Below are positions 44,897-57,700 of a stretch of 64,000 nucleotides of DNA, in pieces (position 1 is the stretch's first letter; each line of letters begins with the position of its first letter). A program made the translations under genes and the position numbers. Below the pieces are notes generated by a model. The model was not told the DNA's origin and did no database searches. It worked only from the letters and a program-made list of their open reading frames with translations. This stretch comes from Blastobasis lacticolella (Eukaryota; Arthropoda; Insecta; Lepidoptera; Blastobasidae), in contig LR990048.1 in the NCBI GenBank assembly GCA_905147135.1, positions 19,886,563 to 19,950,562 of the forward strand, written 5' to 3'.

Positions 44897-46274
44897 TTTT
44901 TAAAATGGAACATTATTATTATTGTTGTAATACAGTTTCTTTTTTTCTTTTAATCTTGTAGATATGTCGTTGTAACTGTACACATAAAAAAATATGACGA
45001 TATATGATGATATTGATTAAAGCTGTAATTACTGGATACTCCTCTCTGCTTGTCGTTTTAAAATTGATTTGAAATGCAGGAAGCTTTAATCCCCTCATGT
45101 TTCATGTATGTACACTGTATTTGGGGATCTTAATTGTGTATAAAAATAAGTATCATTAACAATTTCATTTTATTTCTTATCATGACCATCATTATCGTCC
45201 GCATCATCTTCCGCCAGGGTCCGTTTTCCTACTCCTTTTCTCCAACTTGCCCGGTATTCTTGAAAAATTGATCTTTACACATACATATTCTACTACTACT
45301 GTATCTAAACATGTAATTTCTCTTTGTTAAAATTGCAGCCTCTTGTCTGTTTTTCTTATTTACATTTTATTGTAAAATTAATACGGAATGAATATAATAA
45401 TTTAATTTTATTAATGTGCCCTTCGACCCTTTCTTGGAAAATTTCGTCGGGGAATTTCATCTGAAACACATTCAACGCTGTGGATAGAGGTGCCTTGCTT
45501 TCGCAAATCCATTTTAACCGGCAAGCCAGGATTGGCTTGCCTTCACATTGGCTTGCCTCTTACATTCAGCGGTTGGTTGCAAGCAAGGCGTCCCACACGG
45601 GCCGGCCATTTTTAGTCTCTCGATTCACCATGATCGAAAACCTGAATTTCTCGAAGTGTAAGCTGTATATCCCTAAGTCTTGGCCAACGGGTGGCTCTAT
45701 TTAAAGAATAAAGACATTGATTGCCACAAGGCACCACAACACGATAAAAAACACGAATTTAAAAATATTAATACAAAAAGTAAAGAAAATATACATTTCT
45801 ACAGCTTTGAGCGCTAGCAGCTAACATGACAGTTGTAGAAAAGACCTCGCTTCACCTTCTAGCCTCCCCAATTTTTTTCGAATCCCTACAACATTTGAAG
45901 TAGACAAAATTTAAAATCTCAATACTATTTCGGACTGTATACTCCAAACTAATAGCTACATAGTGTAAGCGATAATTTAATATTGCTTATTTGTTTCTAA
46001 AATGTACTTACGTTTTACGATTTTGTAAGCATTCTGTCTTTTTTAGATCACCTAGGCAACACCGTGAAACATAAGGACCTTTATTTCTGTTTTGGGCCCG
46101 GCATCATAGAAAGAAAGAAAGAAAGTTTATTTATTCGACGACACGATGTTACAAAAACGTTGTTAAAAAACATCATCATTATGTTTCACTTTATATCTAC
46201 ATGTTTCCATTTGATACAAAATGTTTGTCCAGATCCAGTCAGACGCACACTAAAATTGTAAGCCGACTGGAGAT
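44897..46274. other. 3' flank of the P450 gene, repeat scraps, no further gene
   Basis: ATTAAA at 45016-45021 is a candidate poly(A) signal. From about 45060 to 45175 the sequence resembles 52060-52180. A 74-codon open frame at 45480-45704 has no recognisable family. Nothing else is supported. Confidence 0.45.
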
Positions 46275-47015
46275 CAGGGGATGCAGTCTCGACATACATA
46301 GCGATCGCAAACTTATCGATTTCAGTCTTTATGTCATAACGATTAGATAGATATATACTCTTTATTGCACACAAAATTCCAAAAAAGACAATTTAACAGG
46401 TCTCAAATACTATGGGCAAAGGCGGCCTTATCGCTACAAGCGATCTCTTCCAGGCAACCCTTGTCTAGAAAGAGAAAAAGATAAACATGAGTCAGACAAG
46501 CAACAAAAATAGCATTAATCATCTAGGTTGCAAACGGAGAGAAGAAGGGTATGCAACCTAGTTTTAAAAGTTGCAAGTGATTAGATTTTATCAATATTCC
46601 GAAATCTGTAGATTCGAAGCTATCGATAAAGATAGGTAACTTAGCGAATTCAGCTGTCAATATAACGATTCTACGTTAGATATTGCGAACAAATTTGAGA
46701 GCCCGCAAAGTTAACGATAAATCGTTAGCAAACACGTCACAGTGTACGACTTTGACGTTGCCAAAATGTCAATTGACAAGTAAACAAAAAAAGTATTGTA
46801 AATAATATAATTTTCAATTTCCTTAGATTAGTAATATTACAGGAATTTTCATACAATAGGTAATGTTACAAAACAATAGACAGGACAGTTTCTGGTAATT
46901 TCTTACAAATTTTAACTGGGAGTTATTTATATTGATAAAAACAGCCCCTGACATGACATAACGACCGAAATCGATAAGTTTGCGATCGCTATGTGTGTCG
47001 AGCCTGCATCCCCTG
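46275..47015. mobile_element. DNA element with about 62-bp TIRs
   Basis: The left end CAGGGGATGCAGTCTCGACA and its continuation through 'tagcgatcgcaaacttatcg' are repeated in reverse complement at 46954-47015. The interior includes a LINE tail ('tactctttattgcacac', minus) at about 46350-46500 and AT-rich sequence; there is no transposase. It is non-autonomous. Confidence 0.7.
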
Positions 47016-47364
47016 GGCGTTCTTAAAGAGTCGAGTGTTTCTCTGACAGCTTTCTTATTCTCTCGCAGTTGCTGAATAAGCTATTATCAAAACTTGGGAT
47101 GTTTGTACCGGCATTCTTCACCGAGGTCAAAAATGCTTTGCGCTTGCCCAGAAACGGAGCCACCGACTAATTTCGGTTCGCAGCGGCTGTGGGACGAGCC
47201 GCCAAATCTCTTACAAGAAAACCTTAGTCGAGCCCGGCGCAAAAGATTTAAGAGTAGTAGTAGTAAAAATATTGTAAACCCACGCTATTGGTGGTTAATA
47301 TAGGTTTTTCCAAGAGAAAAAAAGTATTAAGCTACTGAACGGTTATTGACTAAACTTGGAGGGA

Positions 47365-48130
47365 ACCCTGAGATGAACATAGGATGACGTCATCATAAAT
47401 TTAATATGGCCGAGACTGCGATATAAAGTAGTGAATATATTACCTACCGGAAATGTGTAAAATCTAGGAATTGACGAACAAAATTAGGAAATGTGTAAAA
47501 TGATTTGTCGAAGGTTAACATTTCCTAAGAAATGTATGTATTTCCTAGACATTGTACAAAATACCTAAATTGTAGAAGAAATGTATATTTTGAGGTTATT
47601 TGGACAATAAAATGGGGAAATAACACTACTCAGACGCTCATAAAATAGTCGTAGCCGCTAGAGCAAAGAGTTTGGAATGTTAGCGACCTTCATGGTTATA
47701 GACTGACAAGAAGGTCGCTAACATTCCAAACTCTTTGCGCTAGAGTCATATTAAAAACGCGCGCCAGTTTCTAAAATCTCATTCCAAGATATTGTATATT
47801 TGGTTTTGTGATGGTCCATAACAATTACCATGCTCGTTGCTTCGCTCCACACAACCTAAGCCTTTGTGACGGAATGACGTTCTTTGACAAATTTTCAAAT
47901 AAAACAGTGAAATCAACACATTTCCGGGTCCTGTTTAGGAAATGCATCAAATTATTAAGAAATGTGTACAACAAAATTTATTTCACAAATTTCCTGTCGA
48001 TTTTAGGCATTATGTACATGTATGTAAAGAAGGATGTATGTAACATTTCCGGTAACATATACAGTAGTTTACATTGCCGCCATATTGAATTTATGATGGC
48101 GTCCACTCGGACGAAGTCGCTGGCGTAATG
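47365..48130. mobile_element. Diverged inverted-repeat element with nested hairpin
   Basis: 'catcataaatttaatatggc' near 47390 matches the reverse complement of 'gccatattgaatttatgatg' near 48080. Further in, 'accggaaatgtgtaaaa' and several 'aggaaatgtgtaaa' motifs are matched in reverse by 'catttccggtaac' and 'cacatttccgggtcctg'. The hairpin MITE at 47657-47745 is inserted inside. No transposase is seen. Confidence 0.5.
47657..47745. mobile_element. Hairpin MITE, near-perfect stem
   Basis: GCAAAGAGTTTGGAATGTTA continuing to 'gcgaccttc' pairs with 'gaaggtcgc' and TAACATTCCAAACTCTTTGC. The stem is about 34 bp with one or two mismatches around an 18-base loop. It is the best-preserved member of the family in the window. 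Confidence 0.85.
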
Positions 48131-48470
48131 CTAGTAAGTTTGTGATTCACAATTCATTGAAGTTAAGCTGCAGAGCATCGGCGTAGGGTTGCGCGTTTGT
48201 CGGTCTTCTGCAGGTTGCATTTCGGAGAGTGTGCGAAGCAGTTGCACGACCTCATTCCGCGGGCACCTTTCCGCCATCGGGAGTCGCGATCCGGGCGAGT
48301 GCTTCATCCTTATGTAGTGGATTTTCCAGCTATCCGCAAGAGCCGCCTTAGTTCAACCTGTATAATGCGTACGGCCAAGGAATGGAACACATTACCCGCG
48401 AGTGTGTTCCCGATCAATACAGAACAATATTAAACTCAATAAAAAATGTCGCATATTAATAAGCTTGTGA
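48130..48470 (+). pseudogene. LINE 3' coding fragment, Jockey-type
   Basis: It reads FCRLHFGECAKQLHDLIP, HPYVVDFPAIRKSRL and TAKEWNTLPASVFP, the conserved C-terminus of the ORF2 also found on the minus strand at 49043-49396. It is 5'-truncated, with its tail missing. From 48480 to 48880 nothing is recognised. Confidence 0.7.
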
Positions 48471-48887
48471 CAGAGCTCACGACATACATTCAACGATGTG
48501 GGAAAGTACTGAAAAAGTGTATCAGCAATATCCTGTAGTTTGTTATCAAATAGACTTACCAAGATATACCTATGAGCCTAGTTAAGCCTAAATAGTACAC
48601 TTACTTAATGAACATTTCTAGTATTTTTAATGTGACGTATGTGTCTGTATATTATTATATACCATGTAACCCTATAAATATTAAAAATCCAAAAATTTAC
48701 TGTTTGTTTGTTACGCTTCCACTGCTAAAATACGGCGATATAAAGTAGCGGCTGTATGGCTAGTTATTTACTTACTTGAGACAGGCCGTAAGCTTGTTTG
48801 CTACCTTTGTGGTATAAAAAAAAGAACCTATATAAAAACTTTTATATATTTTTTATTATTATACTTTTTTAATATTTAGACTAGCCA

Positions 48888-51605
48888 GGCATTTGACCGC
48901 CATCTCACGTGTTGGTAAGTGACGATGCGGCCGAAGATGAAACGTGCCCGTCTTGGAACAGCCCATTCACTCTAGTCTTGAAGGCATCCAGATTATATTG
49001 ATCAGGGAACACACTCGCAGGCAACGCGTTCCATTCCTTAGCCTACGCATATAACGCACGCATTATAAAGGTCGAGCCAAAGCGGCTCGTGCGGATAGCT
49101 GGAAGATCCACGACATAAGGATGAAGCGTTCGCCCGGATCGCGTCTCCCGATGGCGGCAAGTGGCCGGTGAAATGAGGTCGTGCAGCTGCTTCGCACACT
49201 CTCTTAAACGTAACCTGTAGAAGACCGACAGACGCGCAATACTACGCCGATGTTCGAGGCTCTGTAGCCTAGCCTTAATCAACCGCGGGTCACAAATTAT
49301 CTTCTTTGCACGTTTTTCCACCGAATCCAAAGCCGCCAGTTGATATTTGGCTGATCCATCCCAGAGGTGGCAGCAGTACTCCATGAAGGATCGCACTTGT
49401 GCTTGATATAACTAAAGTAACTGCTTTGAAGTGAAGTACCGCCTAACCTTCGATATACTCGATATACTAGATTCAATATACTGACCGTAGTTGAGATTTG
49501 AATATAGCTCAACACCTAGAAACTGTCGGTAATTTCCACAGGAATATCCCGAAAATATGAAGTTAGCTGGAATGGACTCCTTTTGGCGGTAAACAAATAC
49601 GCCTGAGTTTTGGTTGCGTTGAACGTCACCAGATTGGCTTCTCCCCAATCAGAAACTGCCTTGAGAGCTTTGTCCAAACGATCAACCATGGCCTCTCGAC
49701 AAGACTGAATATCATCCCTGTTGGCTTTTCCCCCTGAAAGATATTTATCCGTTACAGATCCCTTAGGAACTCCCGCGTCGATAGCCTGGAGATTAGACGA
49801 GTAGCCATCGATAACTACAAGGATTGAACGTCCACTCAGAAAATCCTATATCCAGGTGCAAAAGCCAACTGGAATACCAAATGAAGGAAGCTTGCTTAGA
49901 AGGCCCGCATGCCAAACCCTGTTAAAGTCCTTGGAGATATCAAGAGACACAGCAAGGGCCTCGCCATGTCTCTCAATGGCCTCACTCCATAATTGTGTGG
50001 CATACACCAGAAGGTCCCCAGTAGACCGACCCCTGCGGAATCCGTACTGGTGATCGCTGAGATGATTGATGTGCAAGGAGTTTGCTGTTCAGTGCACGTT
50101 CCATAATCTTACAGAGTATGGAAGTGACCGAAATAGGGCGGTAGTTGGCAGAGTTGGCAAGGCTGCCTTTTTTGGGCACGGGCTGCTTCCACGACTTAGG
50201 TACAATACCAGTCTTAAGTGAGAGGCGATACAGGCGCGTGAGAACAGGAGACAACTCGGGGGCACATCTACGCAGGACTATTGCCGGTATACCATCAGGT
50301 CCACTAGCCTTGTTCACTTCCAGACTCTACAAGATTTTTAAAATCTCTTTCTGATGTAATCTCACCTCTGCCATAGCGCAGTCAGCACGGGGTAAGATAG
50401 GTGGTGTTTTTCCTGTAGTATCCAAACGCAAATTCGCCGCGAAAAGAGAAGCAAGCAAATTCACTTTCTCTTCAGCAGCATGGACCATTGTTCCGTCTGA
50501 CTTCAGCAACGGTAGCAACGAAGACTGACTGAAATTTGATTCGACCGCTTTTGCCAAAGACCACCTTACTCCCAGGAGGTTAAGAGGCCATTTTGGCGCC
50601 AGTCCGTCTTATGTGGTCGAATCGAGCCGTGCGTAGCGTCCTTTTGCAAGGCTCTCTTCAGTTTGCGAGTATACGGAGACATATGTGCTCGAGCCTCAGC
50701 CCAGGTAGAGTATGCCGCCTGCTTTAGCACTTCAGCGCGACTGCACTCAGCATCAAACCATGGACGAGACTAGCAATTCATCACTACGTCAGAATACGGA
50801 ATAAAGTACTCCATACCCTGCCGCATAACCGCGGTAACGGCTTCAGCACAATTCGACTGTCGCCCGAAGAAAGGCATGACTCCCGCCAAGGATAGTATGA
50901 AAAGAAGTGGCGCATCTCATCCCAATCTTCTGACTTGTATCGCCACACCCGTCGGGGGTTGCATAGAGTTTGTTCGGGAATAAACGGATACAGATTTCAC
51001 TAGACAGTGATCGGATGTACCCAGCGGTGCAGAAATCGACACTAAATGCCTGTCCGGATCAGTTATCAGCAGAAGGTCTAAGCAATTGGCGGTATGGGAG
51101 GCAACATCGGTACCCCCCCCCTAGGTGATAGTGGACTGCATCGAGATTTGAGTGCAGGCCTCAGATGTTAGTGAGATGCACTTTGAGTGGGAGGGAGTGC
51201 AGCCGCTGTTTAACTTTTCTCTTGTTCTTACTGGAGGATTGCAGTTGGACGAGGTGGCGCTCCGCTTACCAGCAAATATGCTTACCAATACCGCACGGGA
51301 AGATGCCTGACGCGGAAACAGCGGGGCCGCCCGAACCCCCCCAGATTGGTTATCTGGCCCTCCTATCCAGTCTCCAACCGGCAAGGTAGAGCAATCTGGA
51401 TTTTTCGTAATATGGCGGGGCAGCCTTTCACTGGTGGCTAACCAGCTACTTGGGCCCCCAACTATCTGCAGTCTATCACCGGAGAGAGTGCTGTCCATTT
51501 TGCACTACCCGGGGATCACGTGTATCTATCAGGGTATCTAAAGTCATGAAGCCCAAAGTGGGCTTCGCCTACGGACGCGGACAGCATTGATCCCCAATGC
51601 TGTGC
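48888..51605 (-). mobile_element. Dead Jockey-type LINE, minus strand
   Basis: From the 5' side: 51498-51121 is an open frame upstream of the endonuclease; about 51110-50900 encodes an endonuclease end with GTSDHCLV; 50317-49982 has NKASGPDGIPAIVLRR and NYRPISVTSILCKIMER; about 50076-49846 has QYGFRRGRSTGDLL and LDISKDFNRVWH; 49396-49043 is the C-terminus (FMEYCCHLWDG, EKRAKKIICDP). Most of the endonuclease and the block carrying the catalytic YADD are deleted (GVPKGS runs straight into a later segment near 49750). Frames change repeatedly. The tail with 'gaccgccatctcac' is at 48890-48965. Confidence 0.75.
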
Positions 51606-51625
51606 TGACCCAATGTGATAATTCT

Positions 51626-52260
51626 TGCAGCTTCTTTTCCTTTCAAATGCGGTCGTATATATCCTTTTCATGAATAGCATGTTTACTTTCAATTTCAGCG
51701 TACAGTGGTTTTGGTCATATAGACTGGTAAAAGTCGGTTAGATTAGATTAGATTATTTATTAATCTATGAAAATTATATTATACTACACAATTCATATAA
51801 GCAATTTACAGAGATTTCATCATAATAAATGAATAATAAAAATAAAAATGATATTTATTAAGTAATTACGTTATTAATAACAAATTGTCTAAAGATAACG
51901 AAAAAAGAAATTATATAGAATAATTAGTTATGTCAATTAAATATAATATGTATCAATCTCATTTGTTCTGTTAAGTGAACATTAGAGAGTTTTGTTAAGA
52001 TTTAAACTGTATTATCTAATAGTACTTTCTACTTGTACAGACGTTGGATGTCGATAAAGAGACGTTAAATGAGAAAGCTTTAATTCCCGTTTGTTTATTG
52101 GATGTACACTGCATTAGGGGATCTAATTGTTATTATCTAATAAATATAAATAACAATTTTATTTTATTTATTATCATAATTATCACTATCTTCTGAGCAA
52201 TCAATCCCGGCTTCTGCCGCTTTCCTACTCTTTTTCCTCCAAATCACTCCGTCTTCAAAA
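51626..52260 (+). pseudogene. P450 'ghost': gene flanks without a gene body
   Basis: 51632-51725 resembles 37360-37425, just upstream of the P450 start region ('cttcttttcctttc', 'atgcggt', 'cagtggttttggtc'). 52070-52180 resembles 45065-45175, just downstream of the same gene ('aagctttaat', 'gatgtacactgcatt', 'ggggatct'). Nothing between them matches a P450 exon; instead there is AT-rich sequence starting 'gattagattagattattt'. I infer a duplicate gene whose body was deleted or replaced. Confidence 0.5.
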
Positions 52261-53840
52261 TTCTCACGCCGTAGGCCATTGGCTCTCGCTTTAGAGCAAT
52301 GGTTTTTAACATTTTAAGCGGAGCACTGTGGATGACCACTCCCCTAAAGGATCATGATGATGTTTTTTTAGGTTTGGGCATAGCATTTCCTGTTTGGCCA
52401 CTCCAATAGATATGTGTAATATAATTTGTATAGTAAATATACTTACAGTTGCTGTACTATCAGCGTTGTTGCCTCATTTGGGTCAATGAAAACGGTTGAT
52501 GATGTAAAACAACCTACGTTCCTCGCGATCTGCAGCGCAAATCACTACTTGGGTGACCACCGAAACTGGGACGAAACTCGCAGAGGCAATCGTAATGATG
52601 TCTACACTATTTGTTCGCGATGGTCTGGGGTCTTGTAGCCTGTCGAATCCAGAACAACTGTGAGGGGAGTACCGACACCATCTCCCCGAAGATGTCTCTC
52701 GAGCCCTAAGTGACATTAAACTGAACATGAACGTATCTGATTAAATTGTTGCAAATCGCAGCCTCACTCTCGGCAGTTTTACGCTGAACTGTTTCATTCA
52801 GATTACCTATACCTCATCAACTCCCAGAACAGCCGCGTGTTCCACCAGTACGCTTTGGAAATCGATTACCGTGCATCGAGAATCTTTGTTGAGTAAGGAG
52901 AAGTTTTCCACAAAGTCATTAGGAGCGTACATCTTCAGCTTAGAGAAACGTATTTCGGCGACAAGAAAAATTCGCCCTTGCCGCCACTCTGCTTCCTAGT
53001 GATAAAACGGCCCATGGGTACCTACTGCTTTTAAAATTACTATCGATTTAGAGCCAATTCTCTTGGAATTAAGGTATACAATTTTGACGGTATATCCAGA
53101 ATACTCATGTATACAACGGCGACTAAGCCCGAGTAATGCAGGACTGCTACCAGACCGTTCTGGATGAGTGCGCTATGGACTTTTCCTCTGTGCTATAGAA
53201 CACGTGGAGGTTGTATAAGCTGTGGACAGGATACTTATGGAGGGAGAACCGGTGGTGGCACAAGGCATGCCAAATAAACGTCTTGGATAAATTCAACGCA
53301 AGATTTTACATTAATCCTTATTTGAGCAGTTACTGAGGCATTACTGAACACCATCCAAATAATAATACAACAGGAATGTGCACTTACCGAAATATTGCAA
53401 ATAAAATTAGTATGACCTGCATTTGACGAAAGTGGGGACAAAGACGTCAAGAACAGAGTCAGTATGTCCCATTTTTACAATTGCCAGGATATTGTTAACT
53501 AGATTTTAGTAGATTTCGTACGAATAGGATAGAATTAAAGTACCCTTTTGCAAAGTAGATAGGTATTGTACGTATTTTCCGATAAATACACTGACCAAAA
53601 CATGTCTCGACAGTCTTTATTTACTATAGTACTTTATTTCATGTCGAAAAGAAACCATCGGTAACTTATTATTTAATTTTAATAATTTACTATGACAACA
53701 TCGATTTTCATGACGCAATTTGAGGTTTCAGACAGCTGTTTAAAAAAGTAGTTCAAAAAACCACACGACACGATTTTTATGGCCTAGCTTCAGATAGACC
53801 TAAATTTAAAAAACGGCTCAACTGTAACATTTTTTTTGAC
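52261..53840. other. Gene-free stretch
   Basis: Only short open frames without recognised motifs. No repeat was assigned. Confidence 0.35.
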
Positions 53841-53849
53841 TATCCAGGC

Positions 53850-53995
53850 GTACGACCGCCATCTCACCTGGTGGTAAGTGACGATGCGGCCGATGATGGA
53901 GCATACCTGTCCAGGAACAGCCTATTCACTCTAGCCTTGAAGGCGTCCAGTTTATAGTGTTCAGAGAACACGCTCGCAGGCAACCGTGCCTGTAC
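53850..53995 (-). repeat. LINE 3' tail (same family as 48888-51605)
   Basis: 'cgaccgccatctcacctgg', 'gatgcggccgatgatgg' and 'ttcactctagccttgaagg' match the tail at 48890-49000. It is 5'-truncated. Confidence 0.65.
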
Positions 53996-54044
53996 AATAT
54001 TTACCTTACGCCTAAGTGGCCCTTAGCAGAGTTAGATCTTGAGG

Positions 54045-54225
54045 AGTGACTGCTTCCTGACCTCTGTGATCCTGTTTACAAGGGAACCAGACCAAATTGG
54101 ATCATGGTTACACATTCAGTCGCCTGACGTTAGTGTTCAACACTCAAGGCACTGGAGATCGAACTCGAAACGTCTCGCTTACGAGTCGAACTCCTTAACC
54201 ACTAGGCCACCAAGCCATACTTATG
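54045..54225 (-). repeat. tRNA-derived SINE, family B, partial minus copy
   Basis: The right end reads on the minus strand as a tRNA-like head ('ggcctagtggttaaggagtt', 'cgactcgtaagcgag'). The left part has 'ttggatcatggttacacatt'. The middle has been shortened. Confidence 0.65.
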
Positions 54226-54776
54226 GCAAAATACTAGTAATAATAATAACGTCTCTTTCAGTAATATTATAGTTTAGTAAAATAAAACTGTTGTGTACTT
54301 TTTGTTTATTAGCAATTACGATTCCAAAATGCAGTTTACTTCATGACAATCAATCAATACGTTCACGGGGATTACAATTTCCTACATTAAAGATAAATAT
54401 TATAGAGACCACCAGCATCTGTACAGTTATTTAACAAATTAGTTGACCCATAACCATATTGTACCATATGATAATCCATATGATAATATGGACTATATGG
54501 GTCATCTAATTAGTTGTATCTTGTGTATCGTGTATTCTCGTGTATTTTACTTTTTTTTTCTTCCAAAAAAATTTACATAGACATTTAAAATATCAAATAG
54601 TTGATTGGAAGACAGGAGTCTTAACAAGGTTAACCTGTGTAATTAGTTGTATGACTGTACCAGTACCACAAATACCACTAGAGTTCAACGGGAAAACGAG
54701 ATTTAAAGAGAATTAAAGATTGACAACACAATAGAAACGTACGTTATATGTCACAAAGAAAATTCAATTTGAAAGA

Positions 54777-57700
54777 TCATGTTCTGGTTCTGAAGCGCAG
54801 CCAGTGTCCTCCCAGCATAGTGCTAGAGAAGGTGGTGGGGTCGTGCTGGGCCGGGATCTGGGTCTTGGCAGCCGGAGACAGCTCCATGCTTCTCAGGAGC
54901 TGGTACACCATCACCTTCACTTCGTACAGCGCGAATCGGGACCCTGAGGATTACAGGTGGCTCAGAGATGGAAGTCAACCTATAGAGAGGTGGTCATAAC
55001 TTAGTTTATAAGTAAATCCTGTTAAATAAATTCTCAAATGGTCATTGCTGTAACTTCATGGCTATCTAGAACAGGCAAAATGTAGGCATCCCCTTATCAA
55101 ACAAAATAATATATGGGAGTAGGAAGCTGCTAATACACCACCGATATATTTTAAGAAGACAGATTGGGGATTATACTTTTTGCGTCCGCAGATGGTAGTC
55201 CTTGATCCCCAGATGGCGTTAAATGGATAGTCAAACGCTGGTAACCACCAGCGTTTTCTACCGACTTCGTCCGACCACCCTCACGCCGGTGATGCGACAG
55301 CAAAGCCCTATAGACGTGTTCCGGATGTACCCCGCGAGAGAAAGTTCCCCCCTTTTGAATGTTATGGTTTAGACAGCTCAAGGTTCCGCCTGTGCTTTTA
55401 CGCTTTACAAATAGATTAATAACTGCACTAACAAATAGATTAAGAAATTACTAACACAAGTAGTCTGGTCACTTGAATAAATGAATTATAAATTTAAATT
55501 AAATTTACGTGGTTGGTGAGGCGTGGAGGCCAGGGAGAACCAATGAACCAGTGCCGCTGGCGGCCCGCTGGATGTAGAGGGCCTGAATCCTGGCTTGTCC
55601 CAGCCTGGGAAGCTGTCCTTACGTCAAAATGGTTGCAGATATCCTGGACGGTGACCACTTTCCATCAGGTGGACTGTCCGCCCGTGAGCCTCCCTAGGCA
55701 TTAAAAAAAAGATAATATGATATTTTTTATACCACTGAGGTGGCAAACAAGCTTACGGCCCGCCTGATGGTAAGCACTCCCCGCAGCCTATGGACGTTTA
55801 CAATACTAGGGGCATCACCCACGCGTTGCCGACACCGTAAGAACCGTTTCACCCCTTTCTTTAAGAACTCCATGCTGTACTCTCCAGGGATAACCTCTCC
55901 TCTAAACCTTTGCTTAAAGTTAATCTGCTCACCGAGGCAGTTCCTAGGCCCAACTCCGAATGGCAAATAGGAGTAGGGCAAGATGTTGTGCTTGTTCTGC
56001 TCCGAGAATCGCTCGGGGTCGAACTTCTCAGGGTCAGGGAAGTACTGCGGGTCGCGGTGGATGGCCAGGATCGGGATGTTTACGGTTGTACCCTTGCGAA
56101 TCTGAATGTTAAATATTAAGAATTGTTGATTTTATTGTCAATTGATGTAAAAGAGGCGGATAATATAATCTAGTAGTATTTATATTCTAGTGGTAGACTT
56201 CATGGTATGTTCATGTTCTTCTACTAGTCCAATTTTTATTCATCGTGCTTCATGTATCCTACAATCTATAAGTGACTAAACAGTTGACAATCAAATCGCT
56301 TGTAATTATTGTTCTGAAGAAGTTGCTTCGAGTAGTATATTTTCAAGCTAAATAAATAACAAAATTAATTATCAAAGTAAACTTACAATGAAATCTTCTC
56401 GCGCTGTGTCATTGGGCCTGCCGAGGTTGTAATCGTAGCTGGAACATCGATCTAGGAATAGAGCAGGCGGCCAGAGCCGTAGTCCCTCTGTAAATGATAA
56501 AAAAATTGTATAGACACGAGTGTAGTTACATGAGTATAGACTTAAAGAGGAAATCTATAAAATGTTTCCCAAAACTAGGAGATAGCTACTAATTGTAACT
56601 AACACTAAAAAATACAAAATTAAACATCGTTTCAATTACTGCTTACACCAGAATCTACTTAATCACAAAACAAGATTGAGATTATACAAAACAAAACACA
56701 TACATATACTTGTGAAATGCTTTTAATTAAATTAAATTAAATATCATTTATTTCAAGTTTCACAGACTCATATTCTCATTACATTTCATTAATAACTATA
56801 GTTTATAATAATAAATACATTCATCGTCAGCATTACAACGTCACTTTAGAGCTTTACCTGAGACCACCATATCCAAATACGTCATCTTCTGCACTGAGTT
56901 GTAGTCGAACGTTCCGCCGTTCTTCTCATCGTACTCCCGGATCTCCCGAACCAGCTTCTCCTGCACGTCAGGGTTGACGGCCAGCTCGTGAAGCAGGAAG
57001 GACATGCAAGTGGATACAGTGCCGAAGCCAGCGATGAAGAAAAGCACTGCTTGAGCTATTAGATCGATGTCAGACCACTCTGTAATATTGTCAACATGGT
57101 TAGTAAGGTTGATTTTAGAAAAAATAAAAACAGATTCACATAGGTTAGATAATTGTAGTTTATGATTTGGATACAGAATTTTTACTTCAGAAGAAGAACT
57201 TAGTGATGGAAATGCCTACGACACGAGGGTGCTGAATCGGTAATCGGGCAATGTGGAGGAGCAAAATTAGGAAAGCCAACATTGACACAAGCCCAGATTG
57301 ATCACATGAACCGTCGTTAACCTATATTAGTCCATCGCTGGTAATAATAAGCGCCCTGCACCCTGTCCTCGGCTTGTCGCATCTAACCACCACCCTTTTT
57401 CTACACTCCATACTCCAGCCTTTCACAAATCGTTAGTCCAAACCGGAGGGCGTCCAACACTACGCTTGGCGAGTCGGTGTCTCTACGAAAGAACACATTA
57501 GTACATCGGCTCTGCGCTAATTCAGTAATCTAGCTTCGCTGTCGGATTATTACGTCGCGTCCTTCAGGATGTGAGCATGATTGATTTAATTCTACTTCCT
57601 ATTAATTTTATATGTGAAATAAAATTCAGTCGTCGTACTTAAAACAATTCACGGGAGTTGTCGATAGAGCATTGCATTGCCATCTTGTGCCAAAGTTTAC

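Noticed and set aside
55727..55932. P450 exon extended beyond the heme loop on the minus strand
   Set aside because: The open frame runs past the GTGAGC donor into a LINE tail ([12 protein letters not shown]). The real exon ends at 55933, as in the paralogue.
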